From: Streptomyces sp. Isolate_45
Lineage (GTDB): Bacteria; Actinomycetota; Actinomycetes; Streptomycetales; Streptomycetaceae
NCBI RefSeq assembly: GCF_024721315.2
Contig: NZ_JANFAK020000001.1
Span: 62,001-126,000 of the forward strand
Length of the DNA: 64,000 nucleotides
Direction of reading: 5' to 3'
The notes under the pieces were generated by a model. It saw nothing but the letters and a program-made list of their open reading frames with translations, made no database searches and was not told the DNA's origin. The position numbers and the translations under genes were made by a program. Below, one piece after another: positions 25,108 to 33,990 of the stretch (its first letter is position 1; every line of letters begins with the position of its first letter).

Positions 25108-26285
25108 CCGAACGCGCCACGACGGAGGCCGACCCCCAGGGGTTGGCCTCCCGGCTCATGGACTCCGGGGCCCTGACATCCGACTGGCTCCCCGCTTATC
25201 AAGCCGTGCTCCGGGAGTCGTTCGTCCCGGATGTGATCTGGCCCGGCGTCGGACCGGCCGACGGCGGGCCGGTGGCAAGCATCGACCGCCGGACCGACCC
25301 GGAGGGATGGTTCCGAGCGGTCTACTCGGACACCTCCCTGACCACGCAGTGGGACGACGGCAGCCACACCGGACCCGACCGGGGCAACATCCCGACGTGC
25401 AGCAACTCCCAGCCCGCCATGGTGTTCTCCATGCTGGCGGCCCTGGACCTCCAGCCGGGCGCCAAGGTCCTGGAAGTGGGCACGGGGACCGGATGGAACG
25501 CGGCTCTGCTGTCCGAACGGGTCGGCTCGGAGAACGTCACCACCATCGAGTTCGACCCGGAGAACGCGGCCACGGCCCGAGCCCGCCTGGACGCCGCCGG
25601 GTACAACCCGGTGGCCGTGGTCGGTGACGGCTCCCAGGGCTGGGCGGCGTGCGCGCCGTACGACCGGGTGCTGATCACGGCCTCCCTCCGGGAAATCCCG
25701 GCGGACATCTTCCAGCAGACCCGGCCCGGCGGGATCATCGTCTCCCCGTACGCCACGGAGTACGGCGGGGAGGCCGTGGTCCGCCTGACCGTCCAGGAGG
25801 ACGGAAGCGCGTCCGGCCCGTTCGTCGGCTCCTCCGCCTTCATGCGGCTCCGGCAGCAACGCGCCTACCGAACCCACGTGAAGACGTACCTGGGCGGGAA
25901 GCCGTGGCCAGCCGATGGGCGCCGGACGACCACCTCCCTGTCTCCCGCGGACGTGGCCGACTGGCTCCCGATGTTCGCCATCGGGCTCCAGACGGAAGGG
26001 ATGTTCCCCTACCCGGAGAGACTCGATGGCGGGCGCTACACACTCTGGCTCCGGGACACCCAAGTCACCTCCTGGGCGTCGATCGACTTCGTACCCGACG
26101 CTGAGGAGTTCGAGGTCTACCAGTCCGGCCCGCGGGAGCTGTGGAGCGAACTCACGGCCGCCCACGCCTGGTGGGACGACCAGGGCCGCCCGGCCTTCGA
26201 GCGGTTCGGGCTCACCGTGAACCCTGACGGCACCGCCTGGGCCTGGCTCGACTCCCGGGAGCACCCGGTCCCGGCCGTCGGGTGA
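25104..26285 (+). CDS. PIMT-like O-methyltransferase of the RiPP-associated type
   Basis: 393 residues from GTG 25104. The catalytic part (about 95-215) is that of protein-L-isoaspartate O-methyltransferase: TCSNSQPAMVFSML, SAM motif LEVGTGTGWNAALL (123-136), GDGSQGWAACAPYDRVLITA (174-193) and RPGGIIVSPY. Canonical PIMT is about 210 residues; here there are an N-terminal extension of 95 and a C-terminal one of about 175 (DWLPMFAIGLQTEGMFPYPE, TAWAWLDSREHPVP). Long PIMT homologues of this kind occur with lanthipeptide, graspetide and imiditide precursors, where methylation of Asp leads to aspartimide. Start overlaps the Gly-rich peptide stop. A repair role on general proteins is the alternative. 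Confidence 0.85.
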   Translation: MTERATTEADPQGLASRLMDSGALTSDWLPAYQAVLRESFVPDVIWPGVGPADGGPVASIDRRTDPEGWFRAVYSDTSLTTQWDDGSHTGPDRGNIPTCSNSQPAMVFSMLAALDLQPGAKVLEVGTGTGWNAALLSERVGSENVTTIEFDPENAATARARLDAAGYNPVAVVGDGSQGWAACAPYDRVLITASLREIPADIFQQTRPGGIIVSPYATEYGGEAVVRLTVQEDGSASGPFVGSSAFMRLRQQRAYRTHVKTYLGGKPWPADGRRTTTSLSPADVADWLPMFAIGLQTEGMFPYPERLDGGRYTLWLRDTQVTSWASIDFVPDAEEFEVYQSGPRELWSELTAAHAWWDDQGRPAFERFGLTVNPDGTAWAWLDSREHPVPAVG

Positions 26286-26295
26286 GCCTGACGGT

Positions 26296-26334
26296 CAGGC
26301 CCCGCGGACACGTTTCGTGACATCGCGGGGCCTG
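26296..26334. terminator. Bidirectional terminator at the right end of the element
   Basis: CAGGCCCCGCG (26296-26306) pairs perfectly with CGCGGGGCCTG (26324-26334), loop 17 bases. It sits between the methyltransferase stop and the stop of the convergent 81-residue gene. No T-run follows on either side. Confidence 0.75.
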
Positions 26335-26360
26335 GCCTCCAGCAACACCCCGGCGCGAGG

Positions 26361-26606
26361 TCACGCCCGCAAGCGTTCCGCCTCCGCGCGGGCGGCCACG
26401 GCCTCGGCACGCGCCATGGCCCGGTCCTCCGGTTGCTCCAGGTGCTCCGCCAGGTCGTCCAGGGCAGCAGCGATGTCGTCCCGCCAGGCCGCGTATGCGG
26501 CATCGGTGCAGGGAGCTCCGGGGCGCCGGCCGCGCACGCTCCGCAGATGCCGTAGAGCCGCCTTGAGGGGCGGAGCGATCGGCGGCAAGGCCCCCGGTCC
26601 GCTCAC
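26361..26606 (-). CDS. 81-residue element protein coupled to the host acetyltransferase gene
   Basis: Starts at GTG 26606, overlapping the stop of the acetyltransferase gene (GTGA). Reads VSGPGALPPIAPPLKAALRH, then CTDAAYAAWRDDIAAALDDL and an Ala/Arg/Glu-rich helix to the end. It lies on the element side of attR, so after integration it becomes the second gene of the host acetyltransferase transcript. Helical, soluble, function unknown. Confidence 0.65.
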   Translation of the reverse strand: MSGPGALPPIAPPLKAALRHLRSVRGRRPGAPCTDAAYAAWRDDIAAALDDLAEHLEQPEDRAMARAEAVAARAEAERLRA

Positions 26607-27079
26607 TCCGCCCCGCCCAGCTTTCGAAGCGCGTCGTCCGTCAGGCGATTCACCGTCCACTCGTCCATGGACACGGCTCCCACCGACCGGTAGAACTCGA
26701 TGGCAGACAAATTCCAGTCGAGGACCGACCACTCCAGCCGCGCGTACCCGCGCTCCACGCACGTCCGCGCCAGCTCCGCGAGCAGTGCCTTGCCGTGGCC
26801 ACCGCCGCGCGCGGAAGGACGTACGTACAGGTCCTCCAGGTAGATGCCGTGCACCCCGCGCCACGTCGAGAAGCTCAGGAACCACACCGCGAAGCCGACG
26901 GGCTCCCCGTCCCCCGCTTCCGCGATGTGCGCGAAGGCCGCCGGACGCTCCCCGAAGAGGGCCTCGCGCAACTGGTCCTCGGACGCACGCGCCTCGTGCG
27001 GGACCTTCTCGTACTCGGCGAGCTCGCGGATCATGCTGTGGATGACGGGAACGTCGGCGATTTCGGCAACACGGATCAT
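26603..27079 (-). CDS. GNAT N-acetyltransferase, host gene with element-supplied 3' end
   Basis: 158 residues, a complete GNAT domain: MIRVAEIADVPVIHSMIREL at the start, LYVRPSARGGGHGKALLAEL (acetyl-CoA loop) in the centre and EWSVLDWNLSAIEFYRSVGA near the end. Size and motifs are like spermidine/thialysine acetyltransferases. Codons upstream of 26721 on this strand are chromosomal; the last 38 residues come from the element. They match the displaced original tail at 24 of 38 positions, so the fold and probably activity are kept. Immediately followed by the overlapping element gene at 26606. Confidence 0.9.
   Translation of the reverse strand: MIRVAEIADVPVIHSMIRELAEYEKVPHEARASEDQLREALFGERPAAFAHIAEAGDGEPVGFAVWFLSFSTWRGVHGIYLEDLYVRPSARGGGHGKALLAELARTCVERGYARLEWSVLDWNLSAIEFYRSVGAVSMDEWTVNRLTDDALRKLGGAE
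26721..26725. other. attR core of the integrative element
   Basis: AGGAC is shared with 17816-17820. To its right the sequence continues as the 5' part of the acetyltransferase gene; to its left is element DNA encoding the substitute C-terminus. attB would read ...CACTTC-AGGAC-CGACCACTC.... Confidence 0.6.
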
Positions 27080-27152
27080 GCGGTCACCCTAGGTCGCCCG
27101 CCCCGGCCGAGGCCCGGCCGCCCGCCGCCCGGGCACCCGCCGAAGCCCTCCC

Positions 27153-28061
27153 TCAGCGCTCCCCCCGGCCCAGCAGCGAACGCGCCACCAGCACCTCCCG
27201 CTCCGGGAGTTCGTCCTCCCCGTCCTCCAGTTCCCACAGGCAGTTCTGCAGCACCCGCCCCAACGTCCAGGCTCGCGCCCGCTCCCGGTCGAGGCCGACC
27301 ACCTCCGTCAGCAGGTCGAAGCGCCACCGCACCTCCTCCGCGCGGAAGTTGTTCACGATCGACGGCAGCAGTTCGAAGCCGGGGTCGCCCACCAGCGGCT
27401 TCGGGTCGATGGCCAGCCACGGTTCGCGGCCGCCCGCGCCGCCGCCCAGGACGTTGTCGAAGTGCAGGTCCCAGTGCAGCAGCCGGTCACCCGGCTCGGC
27501 CGCCACCTCCGCGACCGCGGCCGCGCAGTCCGACAGCAGCAGCCGTTCCCGCGGATCGGCCAGCAGGGCCGCCGCCCGCGGCGCCCCGTCCAGCATCCGC
27601 GCCACGCTCGCGTCCAGGCCGCGCAGCCCCTCGGGAGCAGGTACGGACGTCAGCCGTGCCAGGAGTTCCCCGATCACGCCGACGGCCGCCCGGGAGTCCC
27701 GCTCGGCGAGCCCCGACAGGGGCCGGCCCTCGTCCAGGCGCTCCAGCAGCAGCGTCCCCGTGGGCGCGTCGTGCTCCCACAGCTCCACACAGCCCCGCCC
27801 GGCCCACGTCCGCAGCGCGAGGGGCTCGCCCTCGCTCTCCTCGTCCGGCACGAGCAGCTTCAGCGCCGCCGGGGTGCCGTCCGCCCGCTCCACCGGGAGC
27901 ACCAGCGCCGTCGCCCCGTACATCCCGGGCCCGGTGCGGCGCAGCTCCCACCGCTCCAGGAACCCGGCCGCCCGCGCCGGCAGCCCCTCGATGAACTCCC
28001 GCCCCGCCACGCCGCTGTCGCGCAGCTGCGCCGCCACGAACCCGTCCGGAATCTCCACCAT
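27153..28061 (-). CDS. Aminoglycoside/hydroxyurea phosphotransferase-like kinase (APH(6) family)
   Basis: 302 residues from ATG 28061 (MVEIPDGFVAAQLR); the frame stays open to 28127. The kinase core is clear: ALKLLVPDEESEGE (ATP lysine region), the catalytic loop LLHWDLHFDNVLGGG with Asp and Asn, and the metal motif LAIDPKPLVGDPGFELL. This is the streptomycin 6-kinase type of the aminoglycoside phosphotransferase family. Stand-alone copies are common in Streptomyces chromosomes and the substrate is often unknown; resistance is possible but not shown. Confidence 0.87.
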   Translation of the reverse strand: MVEIPDGFVAAQLRDSGVAGREFIEGLPARAAGFLERWELRRTGPGMYGATALVLPVERADGTPAALKLLVPDEESEGEPLALRTWAGRGCVELWEHDAPTGTLLLERLDEGRPLSGLAERDSRAAVGVIGELLARLTSVPAPEGLRGLDASVARMLDGAPRAAALLADPRERLLLSDCAAAVAEVAAEPGDRLLHWDLHFDNVLGGGAGGREPWLAIDPKPLVGDPGFELLPSIVNNFRAEEVRWRFDLLTEVVGLDRERARAWTLGRVLQNCLWELEDGEDELPEREVLVARSLLGRGER

Positions 28062-28153
28062 GCGCCGACCCCAAGGCGTGCGGTCGACCTTCCGTCCGCC
28101 CTGCGGGCACCATCCGGCCGGCTTCACGGCTCACGCCCGGCCGGCTTCACGGC

Positions 28154-28894
28154 TCACGCCCCGATGCCGGCCGCCCCCAGCGTCCGCGCGAAGGCGGCCG
28201 CGTCGAACATCGACCCGTCCTTCGTACCGACCGGCTTCCCGTCGACGAGCACCGCCGGCGTCCCCCGCATGCCCGTCGCCTCGAAGGCCTTCTCCGCCTC
28301 TCCCACCCACCCCGCGTACGAGCCCCGCTCCACCGCCCGGTCGAAGGCCGGCCCGCGCAGCCCCGGCACCCGGTCCGCGACGCGCAGCAGCAGTTCGTCG
28401 GTGAACGCCCCCTCGGGTTGGCTCGCGAAGACCGCCGCCTGGTATTCGGCGAACTTCCCCGCGTCCACCGAAGCCCGCAACGCGTTCACCGCCTTGACGG
28501 AGCCGCTCGCCCCGTCCCGGTCGAGGAAGGAGGCCAGCAGGTACTCGATCCGCACCTCGCCCCCCTCCACCGGCTCCAGCAGCGCCTCGCCGCCGGTCGC
28601 CTCGAACTTCGCGCAGTACCCGCACCGCGGATCCACCAACACCTGTACGGTGCGCGGCGCGTCCGCCCTGCCCACGACCACCTTCGCCCCGTCGACCGCC
28701 GCCGGCAGCTTCGCGAGCCGGTCCGCGATCGGGCTGGTCCGTACGACACCGGGGGCCGGGGCCCCGTCGCCGCCCGCACCGCCCGCACCGCCCGCACCGC
28801 AGCCGGCCACCGCCGTACCCAGCAGGGCCGCGGCGGCAGCGGCCGCCACGAACCGCCCCGCACGCCCCGCACGCCCCGCGCCACGTATGCCCAC
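28154..28894 (-). CDS. DsbA-like thiol oxidoreductase, lipoprotein
   Basis: 246 residues from GTG 28894, chosen because GGAGAGGG lies seven bases upstream. Lipoprotein signal with lipobox GTAVAGC, then a Gly/Ala linker and a thioredoxin-fold DsbA domain: active site VDPRCGYCAKFEATGG (CGYC) and cis-Pro loop MRGTPAVLVDGKPVG. Expected to act outside the membrane in disulfide formation or exchange. Separated by about 90 bp from the kinase gene, possibly co-transcribed. Confidence 0.88.
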   Translation of the reverse strand: MGIRGAGRAGRAGRFVAAAAAAALLGTAVAGCGAGGAGGAGGDGAPAPGVVRTSPIADRLAKLPAAVDGAKVVVGRADAPRTVQVLVDPRCGYCAKFEATGGEALLEPVEGGEVRIEYLLASFLDRDGASGSVKAVNALRASVDAGKFAEYQAAVFASQPEGAFTDELLLRVADRVPGLRGPAFDRAVERGSYAGWVGEAEKAFEATGMRGTPAVLVDGKPVGTKDGSMFDAAAFARTLGAAGIGA

Positions 28895-29126
28895 AGCCGA
28901 ACCCTCTCCACTCCAAAGCCCCGCGCCGGAACGCGCCGACGCACCCGACGCCCTACGCGTCGCAGCACACCAGGGCCACAAACCTCACCAAACCGCACGA
29001 ACCCCCCACCGCACCCTACGACCCCCGCCACCCCACCCGCATGGGTCATTCGGCCCGGAAACACGTCCCGAACCACGACATCCGGCCCCTGGACACCCCA
29101 CCGGCACCCCGTGTACCAACTCCCCC

Positions 29127-30506
29127 ATGACGATCAACGGCGGCATCTCCTTCTGGTACGCGACGGACACCACCGTCCCCCAACCGGCCCGCGCCCCCCT
29201 CACCCACGACGCCACGGCCGACGTCGTCATCGTCGGCGGCGGCTACACCGGCCTGTGGACGGCCTACTACCTGAAGAGGTCCGCGCCCGACCTCCGCGTC
29301 ACCGTCCTGGAGCAGAAGTTCTGCGGCTACGGCGCCTCCGGCCGCAACGGCGGCTGGCTCTACAACGGCATCGCCGGCCGCGACCGGTACGCCGAACTCC
29401 ACGGCCACCAAGCCGCCCTCCGGCTCCAGCACGCCATGAACGACACCGTCACCGAGGTCATCGACGTCACCGCCGAGGAACACATCGACGCCGACATCCA
29501 CCGCGGCGGCGTCCTCGAAGTCGCCCGCAGCCCCGCGCAGCTCACCCGCCTCAGGTCCTTCCACACCGCCGAACTCGGCTTCGGCGAGACCGACCGCGAG
29601 TTCCACGACGCCACCGCCACCCGGGCCCGCGTCGACATCGCCGACGCCGTCGGCTCCAGTTGGACCCCGCACGGCGCCCGGATCCACCCCCTGAAGCTGG
29701 TCAAGGGCCTCGCCGCCGCCTGCGAACGCCTCGGGGTCGTCATCCACGAATCGACCCCCGTCACCGAGATCGCGCCCCGCCGCGCCGTCACCCCGTACGG
29801 AACGGTCCGCGCCCCCTTCGTACTGCGGTGCACCGAGGGCTTCACCGCGGCCCTCAAGGGCCAGAAGCGCACCTGGCTCCCGATGAACTCCTCGATGATC
29901 GCCACGGCCCCGCTCCCGGCGGAGGTCTGGGCCTCACTCGGCTGGTCGGGGCGCGAGGTGATCGGCGACATGGCCCACGCCTACATGTACGCCCAACGCA
30001 CCGCCGACGACCGCATCGCGATCGGCGGCCGCGGGGTCCCGTACCGCTACGGCTCGCGCACGGACCACGACGGCCGCACCCAGCCGTCCACGATCACCGC
30101 CCTGACCTCGCTCCTCACGTCCTTCTTCCCCCAACTCACCGGCACGGAGGTCACCCACGCCTGGTCCGGCGTCCTCGGCGTGCCCCGCGACTGGTGCGCC
30201 ACCGTCTCCCTGGACCGCACCACCGGCCTCGGCCTGGCCGGCGGCTACGTCGGCTCCGGCGTCGCCACCGCCAACCTCGCCGCGCGCACCCTGCGCGACC
30301 TGGTCCTGGAGAACCTGACGGACCTGACCTCGCTCCCCTGGGTCAACCACCGCGTCCGCCGCTGGGAACCGGAACCCTTCCGCTGGCTCGGCGTCCAGGC
30401 CCTGTACGCCGCCTACCGCGAAGCGGACCGCCAGGAGACGACCACCCACCGCCCCACGACAACCCCCTTGGCCCACCTGGCCAACCGCATCTCGGGCCGC
30501 CACTGA
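29127..30506 (+). CDS. FAD-dependent oxidoreductase (DAO family)
   Basis: 459 residues from ATG 29127. N-terminal dinucleotide fold VVIVGGGYTGLWTAYYLKRS (about 35-55) and the next FAD contact VLEQKFCGYGASGRNGGWL, which marks the amine/amino-acid oxidase (DAO) family as in PuuB-like gamma-glutamylputrescine oxidases. The C-terminal FAD motif is THAWSGVLGVPRDWCATV ... GLGLAGGYVGSGVATANLA. Substrate unknown; an amine or imino acid is likely. It is divergent from the DsbA-like gene. Confidence 0.87.
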   Translation: MTINGGISFWYATDTTVPQPARAPLTHDATADVVIVGGGYTGLWTAYYLKRSAPDLRVTVLEQKFCGYGASGRNGGWLYNGIAGRDRYAELHGHQAALRLQHAMNDTVTEVIDVTAEEHIDADIHRGGVLEVARSPAQLTRLRSFHTAELGFGETDREFHDATATRARVDIADAVGSSWTPHGARIHPLKLVKGLAAACERLGVVIHESTPVTEIAPRRAVTPYGTVRAPFVLRCTEGFTAALKGQKRTWLPMNSSMIATAPLPAEVWASLGWSGREVIGDMAHAYMYAQRTADDRIAIGGRGVPYRYGSRTDHDGRTQPSTITALTSLLTSFFPQLTGTEVTHAWSGVLGVPRDWCATVSLDRTTGLGLAGGYVGSGVATANLAARTLRDLVLENLTDLTSLPWVNHRVRRWEPEPFRWLGVQALYAAYREADRQETTTHRPTTTPLAHLANRISGRH

Positions 30507-30516
30507 GGGCACGCAA

Positions 30517-30544
30517 AAGGCCCTGGGTGATCACCCAGGGCCTT
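30517..30544. terminator. Perfect palindromic terminator
   Basis: AAGGCCCTGGGTGA is followed at once by its exact complement, 28 bases in all. It lies between the oxidoreductase stop and the reverse-strand tRNA gene, so it can serve both. Confidence 0.85.
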
Positions 30545-30590
30545 CCGTTCCCGTACCGATTCCCTTGGTCGACGAGCCTCTGACCTGGGA

Positions 30591-30668
30591 TGGGGCCCCC
30601 TGTCGGATTCGAACCGACGACCTTTCCATTACAAGTGGAGTGCTCTGGCCGGACTGAGCTAAGGGGGC
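30591..30668 (-). tRNA. tRNA-Thr (anticodon TGT)
   Basis: On the reverse strand the acceptor arms GCCCCCT (from 30668) and AGGGGGC pair fully, and the gene ends in an encoded CCA at 30591-30593. The D-arm reads TAGCTCAGTCCGGC, the anticodon loop CTTGTAA gives TGT, and the T-arm has GTCGGTTCGAATCCGAC. Length is 78 bases including CCA. Confidence 0.95.
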
Positions 30669-30982
30669 ACATGTGACGCTGTGCAGCGCACAGAATCGCC
30701 TTCACTCTACACAGGCGCCCGACCTCGCCGCGAAGAACTTTTCACCCCTCGTAACCCCTCGCCCGCCAGTTCGTTCTACGTACTGCAGTGCACATCCGAC
30801 TATCGGACCGTAGGGGTGGGGGGCTCGTGGCCGAAGCCGCGGAGCAGAGGAATCGCGTCACAGGTTCCGAGGCCAAGCGCCTGAAACGCGAGGTTCTGGG
30901 TATCCCCGACCAGCGCAAACACCAGCAGCGCGGCACCCGGCCCCTCACAAGCCGGGCGAAGGAGCCGGGCACACAACAGCGG

Positions 30983-32201
30983 GTGTACCGCTACCGCTTC
31001 TACCCCACCGAACCGCAGGCCGAGCAGTTGCTGCAGACGTTCGGCGCCTGCCGGTGGGTCTACAACGAGGGACTGGCCCTACGGGTGAAGGCGTGGGAGG
31101 AACACCGGGTTTCCCTCGGCTTCGCCGAGACCTCCCGGGCGTTGACCGGTTGGCGCCACGCCCGGAAAACCTCGTGGCTCCAGGACGTCTCGTCGACCGT
31201 GCTCCAGCAGTCGCTCCGCCACCTCGACTCCGCGTTCAGCCGCTTCTTCAAGGGCGCCGCGAAGTACCCGAAGCCGAAGCGCAAGCACCGGTCACGGGAC
31301 TCGGCGACGTACGTCCGCACCGGCTTCCGCTGGCACCAGAACCCCGAGCGACCCGGTACGGGGCTCATCGCCTTGGCGAAGCAGACGGAACCACTGGACG
31401 TGCACTGGTCCCGCCCGCTGCCCGCCGGGGTCACGCCGGTAAGGCTGACGGTGACCCGTGACCGCGCAGGTCGCTTCTTCCTCCACTGCCTCGTCGAGGA
31501 GCGGATCACCCCGCTGCCCACCGCGTTCGTCCCCGGTAGCGATGCCCCCGAAGGCCGTCGGGATCGATTTGGGACTGGTTTCCCTGGTCACCCTCGATGA
31601 CGGCGGCACCGTCGACCACCCACGGCTGTTGAAGAAGTACGAGAAGCAGCTGGCCCGGCTCCAAAAGGAGCTGCACCGCAAACAAAGGGGATCGAGCAAC
31701 CGCGAAAAGACGCGCGCCAAGATCGCCAGGTTGTACGCCTTGATCAGTGATGTCCGGAAGGACGGCCTCGACCAGCTCACCACCCGCCTCGTGCGCGAGA
31801 ACCAAGTGCTCGTGGTGGAAGACCTGGGCGTCGCGAACCTCCTGCGCTCGGTCAAACTGAGAAACGCGATCACCGACGCCTCGTGGGGCACGCTCCTCGA
31901 CATGCTCCGGTACAAGGCGGCCTGGTACGGACGCACTCTGGTCGTCGTCGACCGGTTCTTCCCCTCGACCCGGCTCTGCTCCGCCTGCCGCGCCAAGGGC
32001 GAGCAGCTCGACCTGTCCGTCCGGTCGTGGACCTGCGCAGTGTGCGGAGCCGTCCACGACCGTGACGGGAACGCCGCCGTGAACCTCCGCGACGAGGGGT
32101 TGCGACTGTACTGGCTGGTGGCGATGGCGCTGCCACCCGATAGAACTCCACCTCCGGTCATCCGCGCATCAGAACTACCCGAATGCGTCACTGCCGCGTA
32201 G
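30983..32201 (+). pseudogene. tnpB: TnpB-type (IS605 OrfB / IS1341) RNA-guided nuclease gene, frameshifted
   Basis: Two frames together make a full TnpB of about 405 residues. The first (from GTG 30983) has the N-terminal half, VYRYRFYPTEPQAEQLLQTF to EERITPLPTAFVPGSDAP; the second holds KAVGIDLGLVSL onward. They join if one C is removed from the C5 run at 31545-31549. All three RuvC acidic residues remain (GIDLG, VVEDLG, DRDGNAAVN), as does the zinc ribbon CSACRAKG ... CAVCG. No tnpA is present. Either a recent single-base inactivation, a sequencing error, or a slippery frameshift site. Confidence 0.85.
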
Positions 32202-32350
32202 GCCGTGGATGAACAACAGGCCGACGGGCCGTCGGTCTTAACGCCTGCGGAGTCTGCGTAAGTCCTCCCGGCGCATCCTTCAGGGATGGGTCGAGTGGCA
32301 GCGGGCGGTGAAGCAGGAAACGTCGCTCGCGAGGGCGGCATTGAGGTCAA
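32202..32350 (+). ncRNA. Putative omega-RNA / right end of the TnpB element
   Basis: Directly after tnpB runs a non-coding stretch with phrases seen at IS1341 right ends: GTCTTAACGCCTGCGGAGTC, GTAAGTCCTCCC, GTGAAGCAGGAAAC, ending in GAGGTCAA at 32343-32350. This region should be transcribed with the 3' end of tnpB as the guide scaffold, the guide being the flanking DNA beyond 32350. The match is from memory of the element class and is not computed; the 5' limit may lie inside tnpB. Confidence 0.5.
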
Positions 32351-32412
32351 AAGCGCGTCGCTCTGGCCTCTTACAGGTCAGAAGAACTGCTCTGCCACCA
32401 CCAGGTCAAAAG
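32344..32412 (+). repeat. Three spaced copies of AGGTCA(A/G)AAG
   Basis: AGGTCAAAAG at 32344-32353 and 32403-32412, AGGTCAGAAG at 32375-32384, spaced 31 and 28 bp. The first copy overlaps the supposed right end of the TnpB element. The rest of the gap to msiK (32413-32677) shows only the dre site. Confidence 0.55.
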
Positions 32413-32613
32413 TATGGCGCCCTGCCCGACGTCACGCCCCGGGGCACCCCGCCCGCCCGAGCCGTGCGGCCCCCGCCACCAGTGGCAGACCCAGGCCCCG
32501 GCGGCCTCCATGAGGACGGCCCCGCACCGGCGGATCGCACAGAGTGCGAAGTCACCGGACGCGGGTGCTGACAGGGAGCGGATCGCCGGGTAGCGTCGGG
32601 CGGAGTCCAGGAC

Positions 32614-32629
32614 ACTGGACTAGACCTTC
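32614..32629. promoter_or_regulatory. dre (DasR operator) upstream of msiK
   Basis: ACTGGACTAGACCTTC keeps the dre core TGG-CTAGACC and is nearly the same as the site before nagK. It lies 48 bp before the msiK ATG, where a repressor could block transcription. DasR control is inferred. Confidence 0.72.
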
Positions 32630-32677
32630 CACTCGGATCGTCCGGCACGTTCCTGCCGGTAGAAGGGATTCATCACC

Positions 32678-33769
<1,092 letters not shown>

Positions 33770-33793
33770 CACCCGCCGCGGGAACCGGAACCC

Positions 33794-33825
33794 GAAGGGG
33801 CGGCCCCGCCAAGGGGCGCCCCTTC
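33794..33825 (+). terminator. Terminator after msiK
   Basis: GAAGGGGC (33794-33801) pairs with GCCCCTTC (33818-33825), 24 bp after the msiK stop. Confidence 0.65.
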
Positions 33826-33990
33826 TTCGGTAGTTGTCGTGACCCCGACGCCAACCCCGCGCCAAAACCCTGGCAGACCGGGCCATTCGGCCGCATCCGT
33901 CAACCCCTTATTCGAAAAGTCACGTCGAACCATCCCCCGACAGGGTGACTAAATGTCGCCAAATCTTCACCGAGCGCTACTCTCGCCCTC

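Larger units (their letters stand above)
17816..26725. mobile_element. Serine-recombinase integrative element (about 8.9 kb) inserted in a GNAT gene
   Basis: The element starts with a large serine recombinase reading inward from attL and ends inside the acetyltransferase gene at attR. It carries about a dozen genes: recombinase, three uncharacterised proteins, a DUF6879 protein and Scr1-type regulator, three very small overlapping genes, a Gly-rich peptide with a PIMT-like methyltransferase, and an 81-residue protein. I see no relaxase, FtsK-type transfer protein, replication protein or phage structural gene, so it is probably mobilisable only by excision, or a decayed ICE/prophage. Base composition is a little less GC-extreme than its neighbours, mostly at 19.7-22.5 kb. 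Confidence 0.85.
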
